The position numbers and the translations under genes are program-made. DNA of 39,693 nt, taken from positions 1 to 39,693 of the forward strand of contig JAJFLQ010000072.1 of NCBI GenBank assembly GCA_021772615.1. Reading direction: 5' to 3'. Origin of the DNA: Verrucomicrobiota bacterium. GTDB taxonomy: Bacteria > Verrucomicrobiota > Lentisphaeria > JABSQK01 > JAJFLO01. The notes beneath the pieces were generated by a model. It did no database searches. It was given only the letters and a program-made list of their open reading frames with translations, and was not told where the DNA came from. Shown in pieces: positions 19,501 to 27,314 of this stretch (its first letter is position 1; each line of letters starts with the position of its first letter).

Positions 19501-19803
19501 GATCTGTTCGAGACGATGATGGAGCAATTTATTGAAGACGGCGAAGTGTATCTGCGGGAACTCCGGGAGGGCATTGATGCAAGGGATTTCGGCCGGGTAG
19601 AGGCTGCGGCGCATCCGTTGCGATCGTCGAGTTGCCAGATTGGCGCCGGGCGGCTTGCGTCACTTGCAGGGGTGTTGGAAGACGCCGCTGCGCAGGGCGA
19701 CGAAGTCGACTACGGCGTTGTTGTGGCAGAAGCCGTTAGTGCGTTCAACGCGGTGTGCGGCCGCATCCGTAGCGAGCTTGACCCTGCCCAAAAGGGTCAG
19801 TAG
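16558..19803 (+). CDS. Membrane hybrid histidine kinase (sensor-HAMP-HisKA-HATPase-REC-REC-HPt)
   Basis: This 1081-residue protein contains a full phosphorelay. One membrane segment lies at ~14-37 and a second at ~320-343, enclosing a periplasmic sensor of about 280 mostly helical residues. A HAMP linker (~345-395) follows. The kinase has phospho-His 427 in [12 protein letters not shown] and the ATPase boxes D-T-G-I-G-I and G-T-G-L-G-L (~606). REC1 has acceptor D719 in V-V-D-L-K-M-P; REC2 has D873 in L-M-D-C-Q-M-P. A C-terminal HPt domain has H1019 in A-A-H-P-L-R-S-S-S. The layout is that of BarA-type kinases. The ATG at 16558 is preferred to a TTG at 16552 inside the receptor stop region. 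The signal presumably comes from the adjacent receptor or periplasmic protein. No response regulator with an output domain is encoded nearby. Confidence 0.93.
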   Translation: MKPHDASKSSRVRRLVVIGLAIPATLVVFLVAVVIQDFIAASRAASRSERINILIDETRQIDYLISEVSFLGLDVIGGHAGKSEEAADRLPAGINAITHALEAVMPSVQRELDGGPLDMTGLDEAVAGIAGFAVVPPVYRQDWLDATRRMSWALKNIRLLLLAPQNTEQFLLHHQLAVRGAVERLYGFTIDEALILQDLIDRGTLDDVATSELVRIRQNSDRQRDILGLIVGAKSAPRFVSRETLDDAAVALDTVGEAFDVFDDVRRRVYASTLVADIQPISAGEWKVELTRVLGQLRDVERRMERPLSEAVDRYQRRSGTLLLATAGCGVLVACILLWVNVQLLRRVLAPVNVITQRMAALARGDIDVDLPVHRNDDEIGDMIDAIAVFRDNARLVKKQHKALIQARLAAEEATRLKSEFLANMSHEIRTPMNGIIGMAGLLKDTELGTDQRDFVETIVRSSDGLLQLINDILDLSKIEANKIELEQIPFDVKTLIQDIGELMAVRGREKDMEIVLRFAPELPPHLIGDPGRIRQITLNLVNNAVKFTETGHVLIELDALDVGETGARLRVAVTDTGIGIPASQLDRIFNKFNQADGSTTRRYGGTGLGLTICRDLVELMDGTIGVESTLDVGSTFWFELPLRVDNAPHDDENICDVTALRGLRAIVIDDNAVAGKIATEQMYACGMLATQALTPSAGLAAIRKAHQTGEPFDMAVVDLKMPEMDGLEVGRAIKADTAIHDMPLLMVSSAPMSSDSNQLQESGFSGYLTKPVNSTDLIRAIALIRQQLHAGADPRLVTRNTLREAYGSKASTPVDSLNLAEKRILLAEDNAVNRVVASQMLLKFGCRVVEAVNGREAVRLAKQNRFDLVLMDCQMPILDGYEATRMIREAEAQDDLPRTPIVAFTANAMKGDSEIILKAGMDDHIVKPVKSDALERVLRKWLHESDSSVDSGHAETGSLPSAAGAIVNAATLEHLRSVTGDLFETMMEQFIEDGEVYLRELREGIDARDFGRVEAAAHPLRSSSCQIGAGRLASLAGVLEDAAAQGDEVDYGVVVAEAVSAFNAVCGRIRSELDPAQKGQ
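19779..19799 (+). terminator. Stem-loop at the 3' end of the hybrid-kinase gene
   Basis: A perfect 7-bp stem (tgaccct/agggtca) with a 7-base loop covers the last codons of the kinase gene. No T-run follows, so it is at most a weak terminator or an RNA-stabilising hairpin. Confidence 0.3.
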
Positions 19804-20223
19804 CAAGGGCGTCGCAGCGGTACGGCTCGCAAGAATTCAGCGTTCGGCAATCTTGTCGAACGGCGTCTGGGCTCACCGTTCTACACTCAAACCGATGACG
19901 AGTTAAACGCCAGCACCTCAGCCTCGTCCTCGGTCTCGATATCGTCCTCGTCCTCGACATCGATCTTTATTCGAATCGTGTGGGGTCGTCGACGACGACG
20001 GGGACAATCCAGACCAATCTTCTACCACCAAAATCGGTCACGAAATGCGGGCAACGACCTTGTCTGCGCCGGTGAGGTCTGGAGCATAATGTCGTATACG
20101 TCGTTTTCCTGTCGCTCTTCGTTGGAGTCCACAACTTTAGATGTGAGTGGGTGTCATGCGTACCGCGGCGTTTTTAAGGCGTGGAACCCACGATAAATCG
20201 TGAACGCCAACTGCCTGCCAGGC
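19804..20223. other. Convergent intergenic region with low-complexity sequence and a repeat fragment
   Basis: This 420-base gap lies between the convergent kinase and TPR genes. It holds a CTCGTC/TCGATC-type low-complexity tract at 19922-19966, a 12-bp perfect palindrome gtcgtcgacgac near 19985-19997, and a 34-bp fragment of the repeat family at 20178-20211 (listed separately). Read on the minus strand, the low-complexity tract would encode an acidic peptide, but no start, binding site or known protein goes with it. Confidence 0.6.
20178..20211 (-). repeat. Single fragment of the 88-bp-period intergenic repeat family
   Basis: These 34 bases match 27163-27196 in the opposite orientation with three differences. 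The core is the hairpin cacgat-tt-atcgtg. The fragment begins about 13 bases beyond the stop of the TPR gene, where the hairpin could also help end that transcript. Confidence 0.75.
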
Positions 20224-21558
20224 CTATAAATTGGGATTCTCGACTAGATCCAAGATCGAGTCGCGGAGATGAATCCAACTCGAATCTTGAGATTTTTCGA
20301 TCAGCAGATCAACGACGGCAAGCGCTTCATACCAATTTTCCTGCTTCATCCAAAGTTCCAATTCGACACTAAGCGCGTCGACTTCTGTCGCAGCAAAGGA
20401 GCGCGCCGTGCGCGCAGCATCCAGAGCCTTGGCAAAATCACCACGATCCAGGTGCAACTCACTCAGCAACAGCCATGCGCGGGCGTAGCCGTTGTTTGCC
20501 GCAACCGACCGGGTTGCCAATGTACATGCGGCCTCATTGTCCCCCATGATACGTGCGGTGCATGCGCAATAGTAAAGGGTTTCGGGGTTGTCGGGATCAC
20601 GGGCGAGCAGCATGTCTGTTATTTCCCTGGCATGTTTAGCGTCGTCGAAAGCGATAAAGGCGTCGGCAAGTGATTTCAGTTGTTCGATCGTCATCGGGCT
20701 CTGTGCCTGCACCTTCCTGTACGCAGAAATGGCTTCGCGGGTCATGCCTTTTTGAAGGTACAAATCCCCCATTGACTGAATCAGTTCCGCCGGAAGATCG
20801 TCGGTGATCCGTTGCGCGACTTCGAGCGAATCGAGCGCCGCATCATATTTTTCCTGCGCCAGCAAGGCATTCACGTACAGGCGCCAGTTTGTTGGATCGG
20901 TTCGGTCCAATTCTATCGTGGTCCGGCCCATCCGTTCCGCCTCGGCATACCGCTTCTGTTCAAACAGATTCGCGGCCAGCAGCTGGTAGAGTTGGAGATT
21001 GTCGGGATCGTACAGCAGGCTCCAGCGCAGACCGACTTCCGCTGCGGCGGGTTTTCCCACTTCCGTATAATATTGACTTAGCAATTTCATCGTGTGCTCA
21101 TCGATGCCGGTGTGTTTCATGCCTTTCAGCAAGTCATGGATCGCGGGTTCGACTTCCCCCAGCGCGGCGAGAATTTGTCCGCGATTCTTGTAGGCGCCCG
21201 GGAAGCTCGAATCGAGAGTGACGACCTCGTTCAGGTAATTCAGCGCCTCGCGTTTTCGGCCGGCTTCTGCCTCCAACACAGCCGCCTCAAAAAGCAGCGG
21301 GGCCGAGCGTGTAAGGGAGAGCGCCTGCTTGAGATGCTGCCGGGCCGCCTGCATGTCTGTCTTTTTCAATTGCCGTGCGGTGCGGATCGCATCAAGTTCC
21401 TCCGGGGTGACCTCAAGAGCGGTGCTTGTGAAGACCGGCAGCACAGCTATAACAAGCAATACAAATTTCGGCCACCTTAGTATACGACTGCGGGATGCAG
21501 TAAAAAACGTGCCAGGAGCAAAAATCGAATAGATTATTTGGGTCAGTCGTGACGTCAT
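20224..21558 (-). CDS. Exported tetratricopeptide-repeat protein, last gene of the TonB-system operon
   Basis: This 444-residue protein has an N-terminal hydrophobic segment (~33-48), probably a long signal peptide or anchor. It is followed almost entirely by 34-residue helical repeats with the TPR pattern (for example A-L-N-Y-L-N-E-V-V-T-L-D, then P-G-A-Y-K-N-R-G). I count roughly ten repeats. I chose the ATG at 21558, which has GAAGG 8 bases upstream; the longer frame runs into the TonB gene. It begins 17 bases after the TonB stop. In TtpC-type TonB operons a TPR protein in this last position is common and is thought to act in the periplasm with the TonB complex, though its role is not defined. 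Confidence 0.88.
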   Translation of the reverse strand: MTSRLTQIIYSIFAPGTFFTASRSRILRWPKFVLLVIAVLPVFTSTALEVTPEELDAIRTARQLKKTDMQAARQHLKQALSLTRSAPLLFEAAVLEAEAGRKREALNYLNEVVTLDSSFPGAYKNRGQILAALGEVEPAIHDLLKGMKHTGIDEHTMKLLSQYYTEVGKPAAAEVGLRWSLLYDPDNLQLYQLLAANLFEQKRYAEAERMGRTTIELDRTDPTNWRLYVNALLAQEKYDAALDSLEVAQRITDDLPAELIQSMGDLYLQKGMTREAISAYRKVQAQSPMTIEQLKSLADAFIAFDDAKHAREITDMLLARDPDNPETLYYCACTARIMGDNEAACTLATRSVAANNGYARAWLLLSELHLDRGDFAKALDAARTARSFAATEVDALSVELELWMKQENWYEALAVVDLLIEKSQDSSWIHLRDSILDLVENPNL

Positions 21559-21575
21559 CAGATCACCTTCGAATT

Positions 21576-22307
21576 TCAATTTCGCAATGAGAATTTTAGT
21601 TTCTGGCGGCATAGTACAGCCACAACATGCTGATCTTTCACCGCCGGCTCGAAGCGCCATCCGTACACCGCGGAGATCGCGGAATCGTGAAAACGTCTGG
21701 AACTGGAATCGACGACATCCACGGTGGCAATCGCCCCCAATTCGTCGACGACGAATTCGATATCCACCCACCCTTCGAGTCCGAGCCGCTTGGCCGAACT
21801 GGGATAAACGGGCGGATTGCGAAGGATCGGCTTTGGCGCCTTATCAACGACGGCGACGTCGTAAATTCCCGGTTCCTCCTCCACCGGCTCTTCGATCACC
21901 TCGGGTTCGGGTTCCGGCGGCGGCGGCGGAATGATCGCATGTAGATTGTCGAGCGAGCGTAGGCGCATGTCGATTTTTAAGGGTGGCGTCTGCATGTTTA
22001 GTGGATGTACCGGCGGCGGCTTCGTGACCGTCTGTTTGCGAATGACTTTCGGCTTCGGCTTCTTTTTAGGCTTTTTCTTTTTCTTCGGCTTCGGTTTTGG
22101 CGGCTGGATCACACGCGGTTGCGGTCGCTCGAAATTCACCTTACGGATCCGATATTTGTCGGGCTTTTCGACATTGGTCGCCTTGAGATGATGCACCAGC
22201 GTGACCAGCAAGGCGTTCACGCACAGCGCCATAAGGATAGCCAGGACGGCGGTGCGAATCGGCCTTGGGCTGGTGGCGCGTCGTAGTGTATGAGCAGGGG
22301 GCATCAT
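21576..22307 (-). CDS. tonB: Energy transducer TonB (TonB2-like)
   Basis: This 243-residue protein has the TonB plan. A short cytoplasmic start leads into one membrane helix (~18-37). The periplasmic linker is unusually rich in Pro and Lys (alternating P-K-P-K and K-K-K-K-K runs at ~72-90), followed by P-P-P-P-P-E-P-E-P-E. The C-terminal domain includes Y-P-S-S-A-K-R-L-G-L-E-G-W-V and G-W-R-F-E-P-A. It couples the proton-driven ExbB/ExbD motor to outer-membrane receptors by grasping their TonB boxes. I chose the ATG at 22307. A TTG at 22355 would overlap the end of exbD and add 16 basic residues; neither start has a clear binding site, although GGAGG lies at the exbD end. It is followed after 17 bases by the TPR gene. 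Confidence 0.93.
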   Translation of the reverse strand: MMPPAHTLRRATSPRPIRTAVLAILMALCVNALLVTLVHHLKATNVEKPDKYRIRKVNFERPQPRVIQPPKPKPKKKKKPKKKPKPKVIRKQTVTKPPPVHPLNMQTPPLKIDMRLRSLDNLHAIIPPPPPEPEPEVIEEPVEEEPGIYDVAVVDKAPKPILRNPPVYPSSAKRLGLEGWVDIEFVVDELGAIATVDVVDSSSRRFHDSAISAVYGWRFEPAVKDQHVVAVLCRQKLKFSLRN

Positions 22308-22335
22308 GAGTATGTGTTCGAACAGGTTGCGGTTC

Positions 22336-22761
22336 TTATTCTTCCTCCGACGCAAGGTTGATGTTTTTTGCCCCGGCGATCCGGCACTCGTCCATCACGT
22401 CAACGAGTGCTGCGTTGCGTGAATTCCGGTCGGCAATGATAATGACGGGTTTCTCCGGATCGCCGATCAGCGCGTCGCGCACCGCTGACCGAACGCCAAG
22501 CAGGCTCAATTTCTCGCCGCCGATAAAAACCTCCCCGTTTGATGTGATGCCGATCATGATACTTTGTTTCGGCAACTCCTGGGAAGTAGACGCCTGCGCC
22601 TTCTCGACGTCCACACCGGTTTCTTTTACAAAACTTGTGGTAACAATGAAAAAGATCAGGAGAATAAAAACCATATCGATCAATGGCGAAACATTGATCT
22701 CTGTGGAATCGGCCTGGCCGCGAAATCGATCGTAGCTGTTATGCAGCATGGTGTTTTCCAT
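22336..22761 (-). CDS. exbD: Biopolymer transport protein ExbD
   Basis: This 141-residue protein has the ExbD signature: E-I-N-V-S-P-L-I-D-M-V-F-I-L-L-I-F-F, with the essential proton-carrying Asp at 29 in the single membrane helix (~27-46). A periplasmic domain ends in I-I-I-A-D and the final helix-strand unit. It forms the proton channel with ExbB and transmits the force to TonB. The ATG at 22761 lies inside the end of exbB, so the genes overlap by 23 bases and are translationally coupled. An ATG at 22749 or TTG at 22776 are alternatives. Confidence 0.93.
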   Translation of the reverse strand: MENTMLHNSYDRFRGQADSTEINVSPLIDMVFILLIFFIVTTSFVKETGVDVEKAQASTSQELPKQSIMIGITSNGEVFIGGEKLSLLGVRSAVRDALIGDPEKPVIIIADRNSRNAALVDVMDECRIAGAKNINLASEEE

Positions 22762-23380
22762 GCGTTCGCTCGGCAATGCGTTGCACGAGCGCCAGTCGTG
22801 ATTTATCTACCTGAAACATGATTTTCTCCTCCCATCGGGCCACTCTGCGTTCGATGTAGATCGCGGGTACGGCGATCAACAGACCGGCCTGTGTGGTCAG
22901 CATCGCAATGCTGATGCCGCGTGCCAGCAACGACGGCTCTGATGTTCCCGCCACTGCGATCACGTCGAATGTTTCGATCATGCCCCAGACGGTGCCCAGC
23001 AGTCCCAGTAATGGTGCAGTATGGATGAGGCATCGTACGACCTGGCCGTTGCCCGTGATATGGTCACGACAGGTTTCCACCGCGGCGTCCAGCGATTCGA
23101 TGAGCCGACGCGGCGTCGAGTTGTCTCGATTGAGCGCCGAAATCACGTAGTGCTGAATGCCCCGCAGTCGGTGATAACAGGGGAGACTATCGATCGACTT
23201 GCCCTGAGCCAGCGCCTCGCCGATGGCATCCAGGTCCGCTTCGCTGCAAAACCGATGATTCGCCAACTGCAGTGATCGATAGACAAGGAGCGACCAGATC
23301 GTCACACTCGACATCATCAACGGCCACATGACGATGCCGCCGTCTGCCACAAGCTGTCTGGTAAATTCGAGCATGTTCAT
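22739..23380 (-). CDS. exbB: ExbB-type MotA/TolQ/ExbB proton-channel protein
   Basis: This 213-residue protein has the three-helix plan of ExbB: a first membrane segment at ~14-35, a cytoplasmic loop with helices, then two membrane helices. The second helix contains A-P-L-L-G-L-L-G-T-V-W-G-M-I-E-T-F and the third T-T-Q-A-G-L-L-I-A-V-P-A. These motifs line the channel around ExbD. I chose the ATG at 23380 because the family sequence begins there; the longer frame extends into the preceding gene in a different reading frame. It is the second MotA/TolQ/ExbB protein of the operon, as in the TonB2 systems of Vibrio and Shewanella. Confidence 0.92.
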   Translation of the reverse strand: MNMLEFTRQLVADGGIVMWPLMMSSVTIWSLLVYRSLQLANHRFCSEADLDAIGEALAQGKSIDSLPCYHRLRGIQHYVISALNRDNSTPRRLIESLDAAVETCRDHITGNGQVVRCLIHTAPLLGLLGTVWGMIETFDVIAVAGTSEPSLLARGISIAMLTTQAGLLIAVPAIYIERRVARWEEKIMFQVDKSRLALVQRIAERTHGKHHAA

Positions 23381-23444
23381 CTTTGGTATGCCGTGCAATA
23401 TGTATGTGCAGTGGAATTCATGGGCGCTGACCGGGCTGCTGGAT

Positions 23445-24872
23445 TCATGGTTGTGACGCGGCGTTGGTGGCGATGATACTGTCGGCAACGTCGGCGACCG
23501 CGCGGTCCATCCGGCCGATGATCGAACGGGCGGATTTTGCCAGGAAGGAATGCGCCAGCAGTATAGGAATTGCCAGGACCAGGCCAACCTGTGTCGTGAC
23601 CAGCGCTTCAGAAATGCCCTGCGACAACATTGCTGAGTCGCCGGTGCCGTACAGCGTGATGATTTCGAATGTCTTGATCATGCCGCTGACCGTACCAAGC
23701 AATCCCAGGAGCGGACAGATTGCCGCGAACACCGCCAAGCTGCTTAGGAACCGCTCGATTGCGGGTATCTCCGAGAGCACGATATGTTGGCATGCCTCTT
23801 CCAGCTGTGCTGTCGGCTTTTCGAGAAGCGATGTCGTCTTGCGCCAGAACCCGCGGCTCGGGCCCAGGTGAGCCCCGGCCGCTTTCGCCGCCGCTTGAAA
23901 GTCCTGCTTGCTGAGCGCGTCCAACACCTTGCGCTTCATTACGGCGAAGCTGGTGGTATACAGGGCAAAACGCGCCAGGCGCTCCACGATCATCAGCACC
24001 GCGATAATCGCAATGAGAATTAGCGGATACATCACATATCCTCCCGAGTCGACAAAGGCCTTCCAGTCTTTCCGCAATTGTAACTGACTCAGCGCCATAC
24101 CCTGCGAGAGGTCGAGATGAACCGGCGCGATGTCGCCGCTCCGCTGCGTCTCGGTGGCGACCAGCATGGCGCGTTGCGTCCTGGTCAGGCCTCGACCAAG
24201 AAGATGCAGTCGGTCCGATCCCGGTTGAAAAAACGCAATGCCCTGGCCGGTCTCGTTCCAGTACACGCCGCCGATGAGTCCGACACGGAGCACGCGCGCC
24301 GCAACCAACCCGCCGGATTCGTCGAAAAACGTATCGTCCAGCTTCTCTACCGACGATGCCTTTTCGAAAAAAGTATTGTAACATGCGAGGCCAACGTTGA
24401 GTGCCGCCACCATGTCGGTGATTGTTGCATCATTCGCAGCAAGCGTGTCTACGGCACGCTCGAACGCTTCGTGTCTGGGAAACACCTGACGGTAGAGTTT
24501 GTGAAACTCGCTGAGGTTGAACGCGACGGTCTCTCTTAGCCGTTTGCCGAGCTGTTCGAATTCGAACAGCTTCTGTTCGGCCTCATGAATATCACGAGTC
24601 AGGTTCGCGTCCATTTTCTCAAGCTCGGCAATGTCGGCGGAGGTCTTTCGAATCTCTGCCTGCACATCGGACATGTCTTGGCGCAATGTCATGCGTTTCA
24701 CCGAAATGTGTTCCTGGTCCGCCGCGAATAGCTCATGTTCCTGCGCCAGTTCACGACGGACGTCCTCACACGCTTCTGCCAATGACTTTGCCGACAGCGC
24801 GGTTGTGAACGACCAGAACACGCTGACGCACACAACGAGTCTGGCGAGCGTGCTCGTATTTCCATTCTTCAT
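23445..24872 (-). CDS. TtpC-like large MotA/TolQ/ExbB protein
   Basis: This 475-residue protein starts with a signal peptide (ending near A-L-S-A). It continues with a coiled-coil periplasmic region (~30-130) and a DUF3450-like middle part (~150-255), where V-L-R-V-G-L-I-G-G-V-Y echoes the preceding gene. It then has an ExbB-like C-terminal half: membrane segments near 270-295, C-P-L-L-G-L-L-G-T-V-S-G-M-I-K-T-F and T-T-Q-V-G-L-V-L-A-I-P. This is the build of TtpC, a component that Vibrio TonB2 systems need beyond TonB, ExbB and ExbD. The ATG at 24872 has AAGGA about 10 bases upstream. It sits between the DUF3450-like gene and exbB. Confidence 0.88.
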   Translation of the reverse strand: MKNGNTSTLARLVVCVSVFWSFTTALSAKSLAEACEDVRRELAQEHELFAADQEHISVKRMTLRQDMSDVQAEIRKTSADIAELEKMDANLTRDIHEAEQKLFEFEQLGKRLRETVAFNLSEFHKLYRQVFPRHEAFERAVDTLAANDATITDMVAALNVGLACYNTFFEKASSVEKLDDTFFDESGGLVAARVLRVGLIGGVYWNETGQGIAFFQPGSDRLHLLGRGLTRTQRAMLVATETQRSGDIAPVHLDLSQGMALSQLQLRKDWKAFVDSGGYVMYPLILIAIIAVLMIVERLARFALYTTSFAVMKRKVLDALSKQDFQAAAKAAGAHLGPSRGFWRKTTSLLEKPTAQLEEACQHIVLSEIPAIERFLSSLAVFAAICPLLGLLGTVSGMIKTFEIITLYGTGDSAMLSQGISEALVTTQVGLVLAIPILLAHSFLAKSARSIIGRMDRAVADVADSIIATNAASQP

Positions 24873-24934
24873 CTGTTAAGGATCCTTGTATTGGTTTCTC
24901 GGTCGCTCTCTCTTTTTTGGTGATCGGCAGGCCG

Positions 24935-25690
24935 TCACGGTATCGGAACGGGAACTGATACAATTTCCGCCGGCATTTCCTTGCTCAGAATTTTGATTGC
25001 TTTCCGGATCCCTGCAGCGTGTTCACCATCCAGACCGATCCAGGCCCCGCCGTCCCCGGCCATTCGGTATCCGCATTGTGAGTCATCCGGCGTGACGTAG
25101 TACTCGATCACTCCACCGACACGGAGGACATCGGCGGCGAGCGCAGCGCCGTTTACCGTGAGCACGTCGTTGCGATAGTCGCTACGCGAGCCGTCAATGG
25201 CTGCGTTTTGCAGGATATTCATTAGACTTCCAAGTTTGTCGGCGGTCGGAAGTGCCGTGGCCGCGATACGTTCCAGTTCTGCGCTTGATCGAGCGCCGAA
25301 CAGAATATGCAGGCGTTGGTTGTCTGTTGCACCGCTGCCAATGGCCGTACTCATCCACGTATCGACCTTGCCGATCTCTGCCGCTATCGACTCCTGCTCA
25401 TCTTGAATGTTGTGCAGTGTCGCCTTCAGGGCGTCGGTCTGCGCACGTTGTTCCGCGTGGTCGCTCTGCAGCGACTTCAGCTTCTCTTTCTCGATTGTGC
25501 TCAAGAGTTTCAGGCGCTGCGCCTCCTCCTTCCACGATGTCTGCATCCCGTATCGTGCTTCCCGGATCTCACGCACCTCACGCAGCAGCGCCTGGAGCGT
25601 GGCAAGGTCGTCCGCCGCCGACAATGTCGCTGCGGCAGCCAGGTAAAGGGCGGCATACTGTAGAAATTTCATGATAGTTCCAATTGTCAT
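24935..25690 (-). CDS. DUF3450-like exported coiled-coil protein, first gene of the TonB-system operon
   Basis: This 251-residue protein has a signal peptide (hydrophobic to about residue 25, A-T-L-S-A-A-D-D). A long coiled coil (~27-110) is rich in Glu, Gln, Leu and Lys. A compact C-terminal domain contains V-L-R-V-G-G-V-I-E-Y-Y-V and C-G-Y-R-M-A-G-D-G-G-A-W. The layout and its place directly before a TtpC-like gene match the DUF3450 proteins of TonB2-type operons. Its domain also resembles the middle part of the TtpC-like protein, suggesting they share a common ancestor or interact. The ATG at 25690 has an excellent site (GGAGG, 9 bases upstream), which marks a separate, well-translated operon start after the terminator at 25782-25848. 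Confidence 0.85.
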   Translation of the reverse strand: MTIGTIMKFLQYAALYLAAAATLSAADDLATLQALLREVREIREARYGMQTSWKEEAQRLKLLSTIEKEKLKSLQSDHAEQRAQTDALKATLHNIQDEQESIAAEIGKVDTWMSTAIGSGATDNQRLHILFGARSSAELERIAATALPTADKLGSLMNILQNAAIDGSRSDYRNDVLTVNGAALAADVLRVGGVIEYYVTPDDSQCGYRMAGDGGAWIGLDGEHAAGIRKAIKILSKEMPAEIVSVPVPIP

Positions 25691-25781
25691 CTTGTTGCAC
25701 CTCCATCATAGGAAACTGACTGGATATGAAATCGGTTGTGCGTTACCATATGTTGCCGGCTGCAATTCAGCCATACGAATC

Positions 25782-25848
25782 AAAAAAGTGGACTACCGGA
25801 GTGCTGAAAGGAATCGGGAAACACAACTCCGGCAGTCCACTGAAAAAA
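25782..25848 (-). terminator. Strong intrinsic terminator after the propeller gene
   Basis: A 15-bp stem formed by 25788-25802 and 25826-25840, with one wobble-type mismatch and a 23-base loop, is followed on the minus strand by TTTTTT (25787-25782). An A/T run (25843-25850) on the other side makes it look bidirectional. It ends the transcript of the gene stopping at 25856 and isolates the TonB-system operon. Confidence 0.8.
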
Positions 25849-25855
25849 AATGACA

Positions 25856-27034
25856 TCATAACCGGCGGTGCTGCCAGGTCGTACCCTGGTCCGCGGTTTC
25901 TGTCCAGAATATGTGAAAATCACGTCCAAGACCGACGACGCGTGCGTGGGTCGCTTCGGCCCCCGGTAAGCTAAGCTGGCGCGGCGCGCTCCATGATATG
26001 CCGTTGTCGGTTGACGTCGATAGAAATATTGCCGATCCGTCATGCACGATTTCATCCCACACGGCTACCAGGTGGCCGCTCTCGTTTGCTGCGAGATCGG
26101 GGAATGTGGCGTCACCGCTGCCAAGCGACGCGGGATCACTCCACGTGTAATCGGGATTGGATCGGAGGTAGTGCAAGCCACGATTCTCGCGTTTGCCCGT
26201 CCACACCAGGCTGTGCAGTGTCGTTGTACCATTGCTCATCACCGGTACAACAGCGCCGCCTACATGGGGACAGCCGTTAAATTGCCAACCGAAATTACCA
26301 ACGGGACCGACACGGGACCATGTCTTGCCGGCGTCGGCGGACCGTGCGAGTACCATGTCGCGAGGTTCGAGGTCGCGATATAGGGCGTAGAGATTGCCGG
26401 TCGTATCGCAGGCGATCGCATTCCAGCAACAGGCGCAGGTCTCCGCGTCCACCACCGTGTTTGCGCTCCAGCTTCTGCCGGTATTGTCACTGCGCGCATG
26501 AATCAATCCCTTGTTATCCCCGCTGCGTTTGTCGAGCCAGATCACATGAAACCGTTCGGCCGGATCGGCCGTCACGTCGATAAAGGCGTGATCGCCGTCG
26601 GTACCGTCGTCTGCCGGCGTCGCTCCCCCCTGCCACGTTGCACCGCCATCCTCCGAAAACGCGGTCACCAGTGGCCCGCGGCCCATGAACCCGCTGCCTT
26701 TTGTCATCCACACGGCAACCAGTTTGTTGCCAGCCGCCGCGAGGTGAAAATCCGTGCCGCGCCCACGGGCATAGGGCGCGGGCAGGCCCGAGTCAATTCG
26801 TTTTGCGGTCGACCATGTGCCGCCGTGGTCATTGGAACGGAGATAGCGCATCTCCGAGCGTTCTTCGCCGACGTCGTAAACGCCCAGGAGCACATGCAGC
26901 GTCCCGTCCGCGCGGTAAACATCCAGGCTGCGGACTTCGGATGCCGCGTCTGCATGCGCGCCGTCAGTCGTGGTCAACAATGCCAAAAGCCAGACACAAA
27001 TCACTGGCAGGGTATGAAACGATCGTAGTGTCAT
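25856..27034 (-). CDS. Exported six-Asp-box beta-propeller with a CxCC motif (sialidase-like fold, probably not a sialidase)
   Basis: This 392-residue protein has a signal peptide (ending near A-H-A-D-A) and six Asp-box motifs of the S-x-D-x-G-x-T-W type, at about 67-75, 127-135, 182-190, 232-240, 341-349 and 380-388. These imply a six-bladed propeller. The F-R-I-P start motif of true sialidases is missing. Instead there is C200-A-C-C203, C209 and C255 in N-G-C-P-H-V-G-G, arranged like a metal or cofactor site or a disulfide cluster. It is probably periplasmic or surface-exposed. The ATG at 27034 has AGGA upstream. It lies between a TonB receptor gene and the TonB-system operon, which points to a role in uptake of the same ligand rather than in sugar cleavage. 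Confidence 0.82.
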   Translation of the reverse strand: MTLRSFHTLPVICVWLLALLTTTDGAHADAASEVRSLDVYRADGTLHVLLGVYDVGEERSEMRYLRSNDHGGTWSTAKRIDSGLPAPYARGRGTDFHLAAAGNKLVAVWMTKGSGFMGRGPLVTAFSEDGGATWQGGATPADDGTDGDHAFIDVTADPAERFHVIWLDKRSGDNKGLIHARSDNTGRSWSANTVVDAETCACCWNAIACDTTGNLYALYRDLEPRDMVLARSADAGKTWSRVGPVGNFGWQFNGCPHVGGAVVPVMSNGTTTLHSLVWTGKRENRGLHYLRSNPDYTWSDPASLGSGDATFPDLAANESGHLVAVWDEIVHDGSAIFLSTSTDNGISWSAPRQLSLPGAEATHARVVGLGRDFHIFWTETADQGTTWQHRRL

Positions 27035-27096
27035 GATGCATTCCTATTGTTTGTGATCATTGTGAATTCCGAAAAGCAACGACGTCGACGATCTCC

Positions 27097-27245
27097 GGGT
27101 TTCGCGCCCCGCGAATACTGCGCACGGTCTGGCGCAAGCACGCTGAAGCGCGAACGCACGCTGTTGGAGTTCACGATTTATCGTGGGTTTCACGCCCCGC
27201 GAACACCGCGCATGGTCTGGCGGAAGCACGCTGAGGCGCGAACGC
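27097..27245 (+). repeat. Intergenic repeat with an 88-base period, two copies of a 61-bp unit
   Basis: Units at 27097-27157 and 27185-27245 are 61 bp each and differ at a handful of positions. The 27-base spacer between them includes the hairpin cacgat-tt-atcgtg. A related 34-bp fragment lies at 20178-20211. The array fills most of the gap between the receptor stop (27315) and the propeller start (27034). It looks like a genome-wide interspersed repeat; it encodes no transposase. Confidence 0.85.
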
Positions 27246-27314
27246 CAACAATAATCCTGATTCAACGACATTGATTGATAACTCCCCGGAGATCGTCCCG
27301 TTACCGCCGTCTAG

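Noticed and set aside
21559..21771. N-terminal extension of the TPR protein
   Set aside because: It overlaps the TonB C-terminal domain in another frame, while a good binding site and signal sequence start at 21558.
25791..25802. 12-bp word gactaccggagt shared with 29799-29810
   Set aside because: One copy is an arm of the terminator; the other lacks the partner arm. With no longer similarity this is probably chance.
25856..27034. Exo-alpha-sialidase
   Set aside because: Asp-boxes give the fold only. The F-R-I-P motif is missing and the Cys cluster and gene context point elsewhere.
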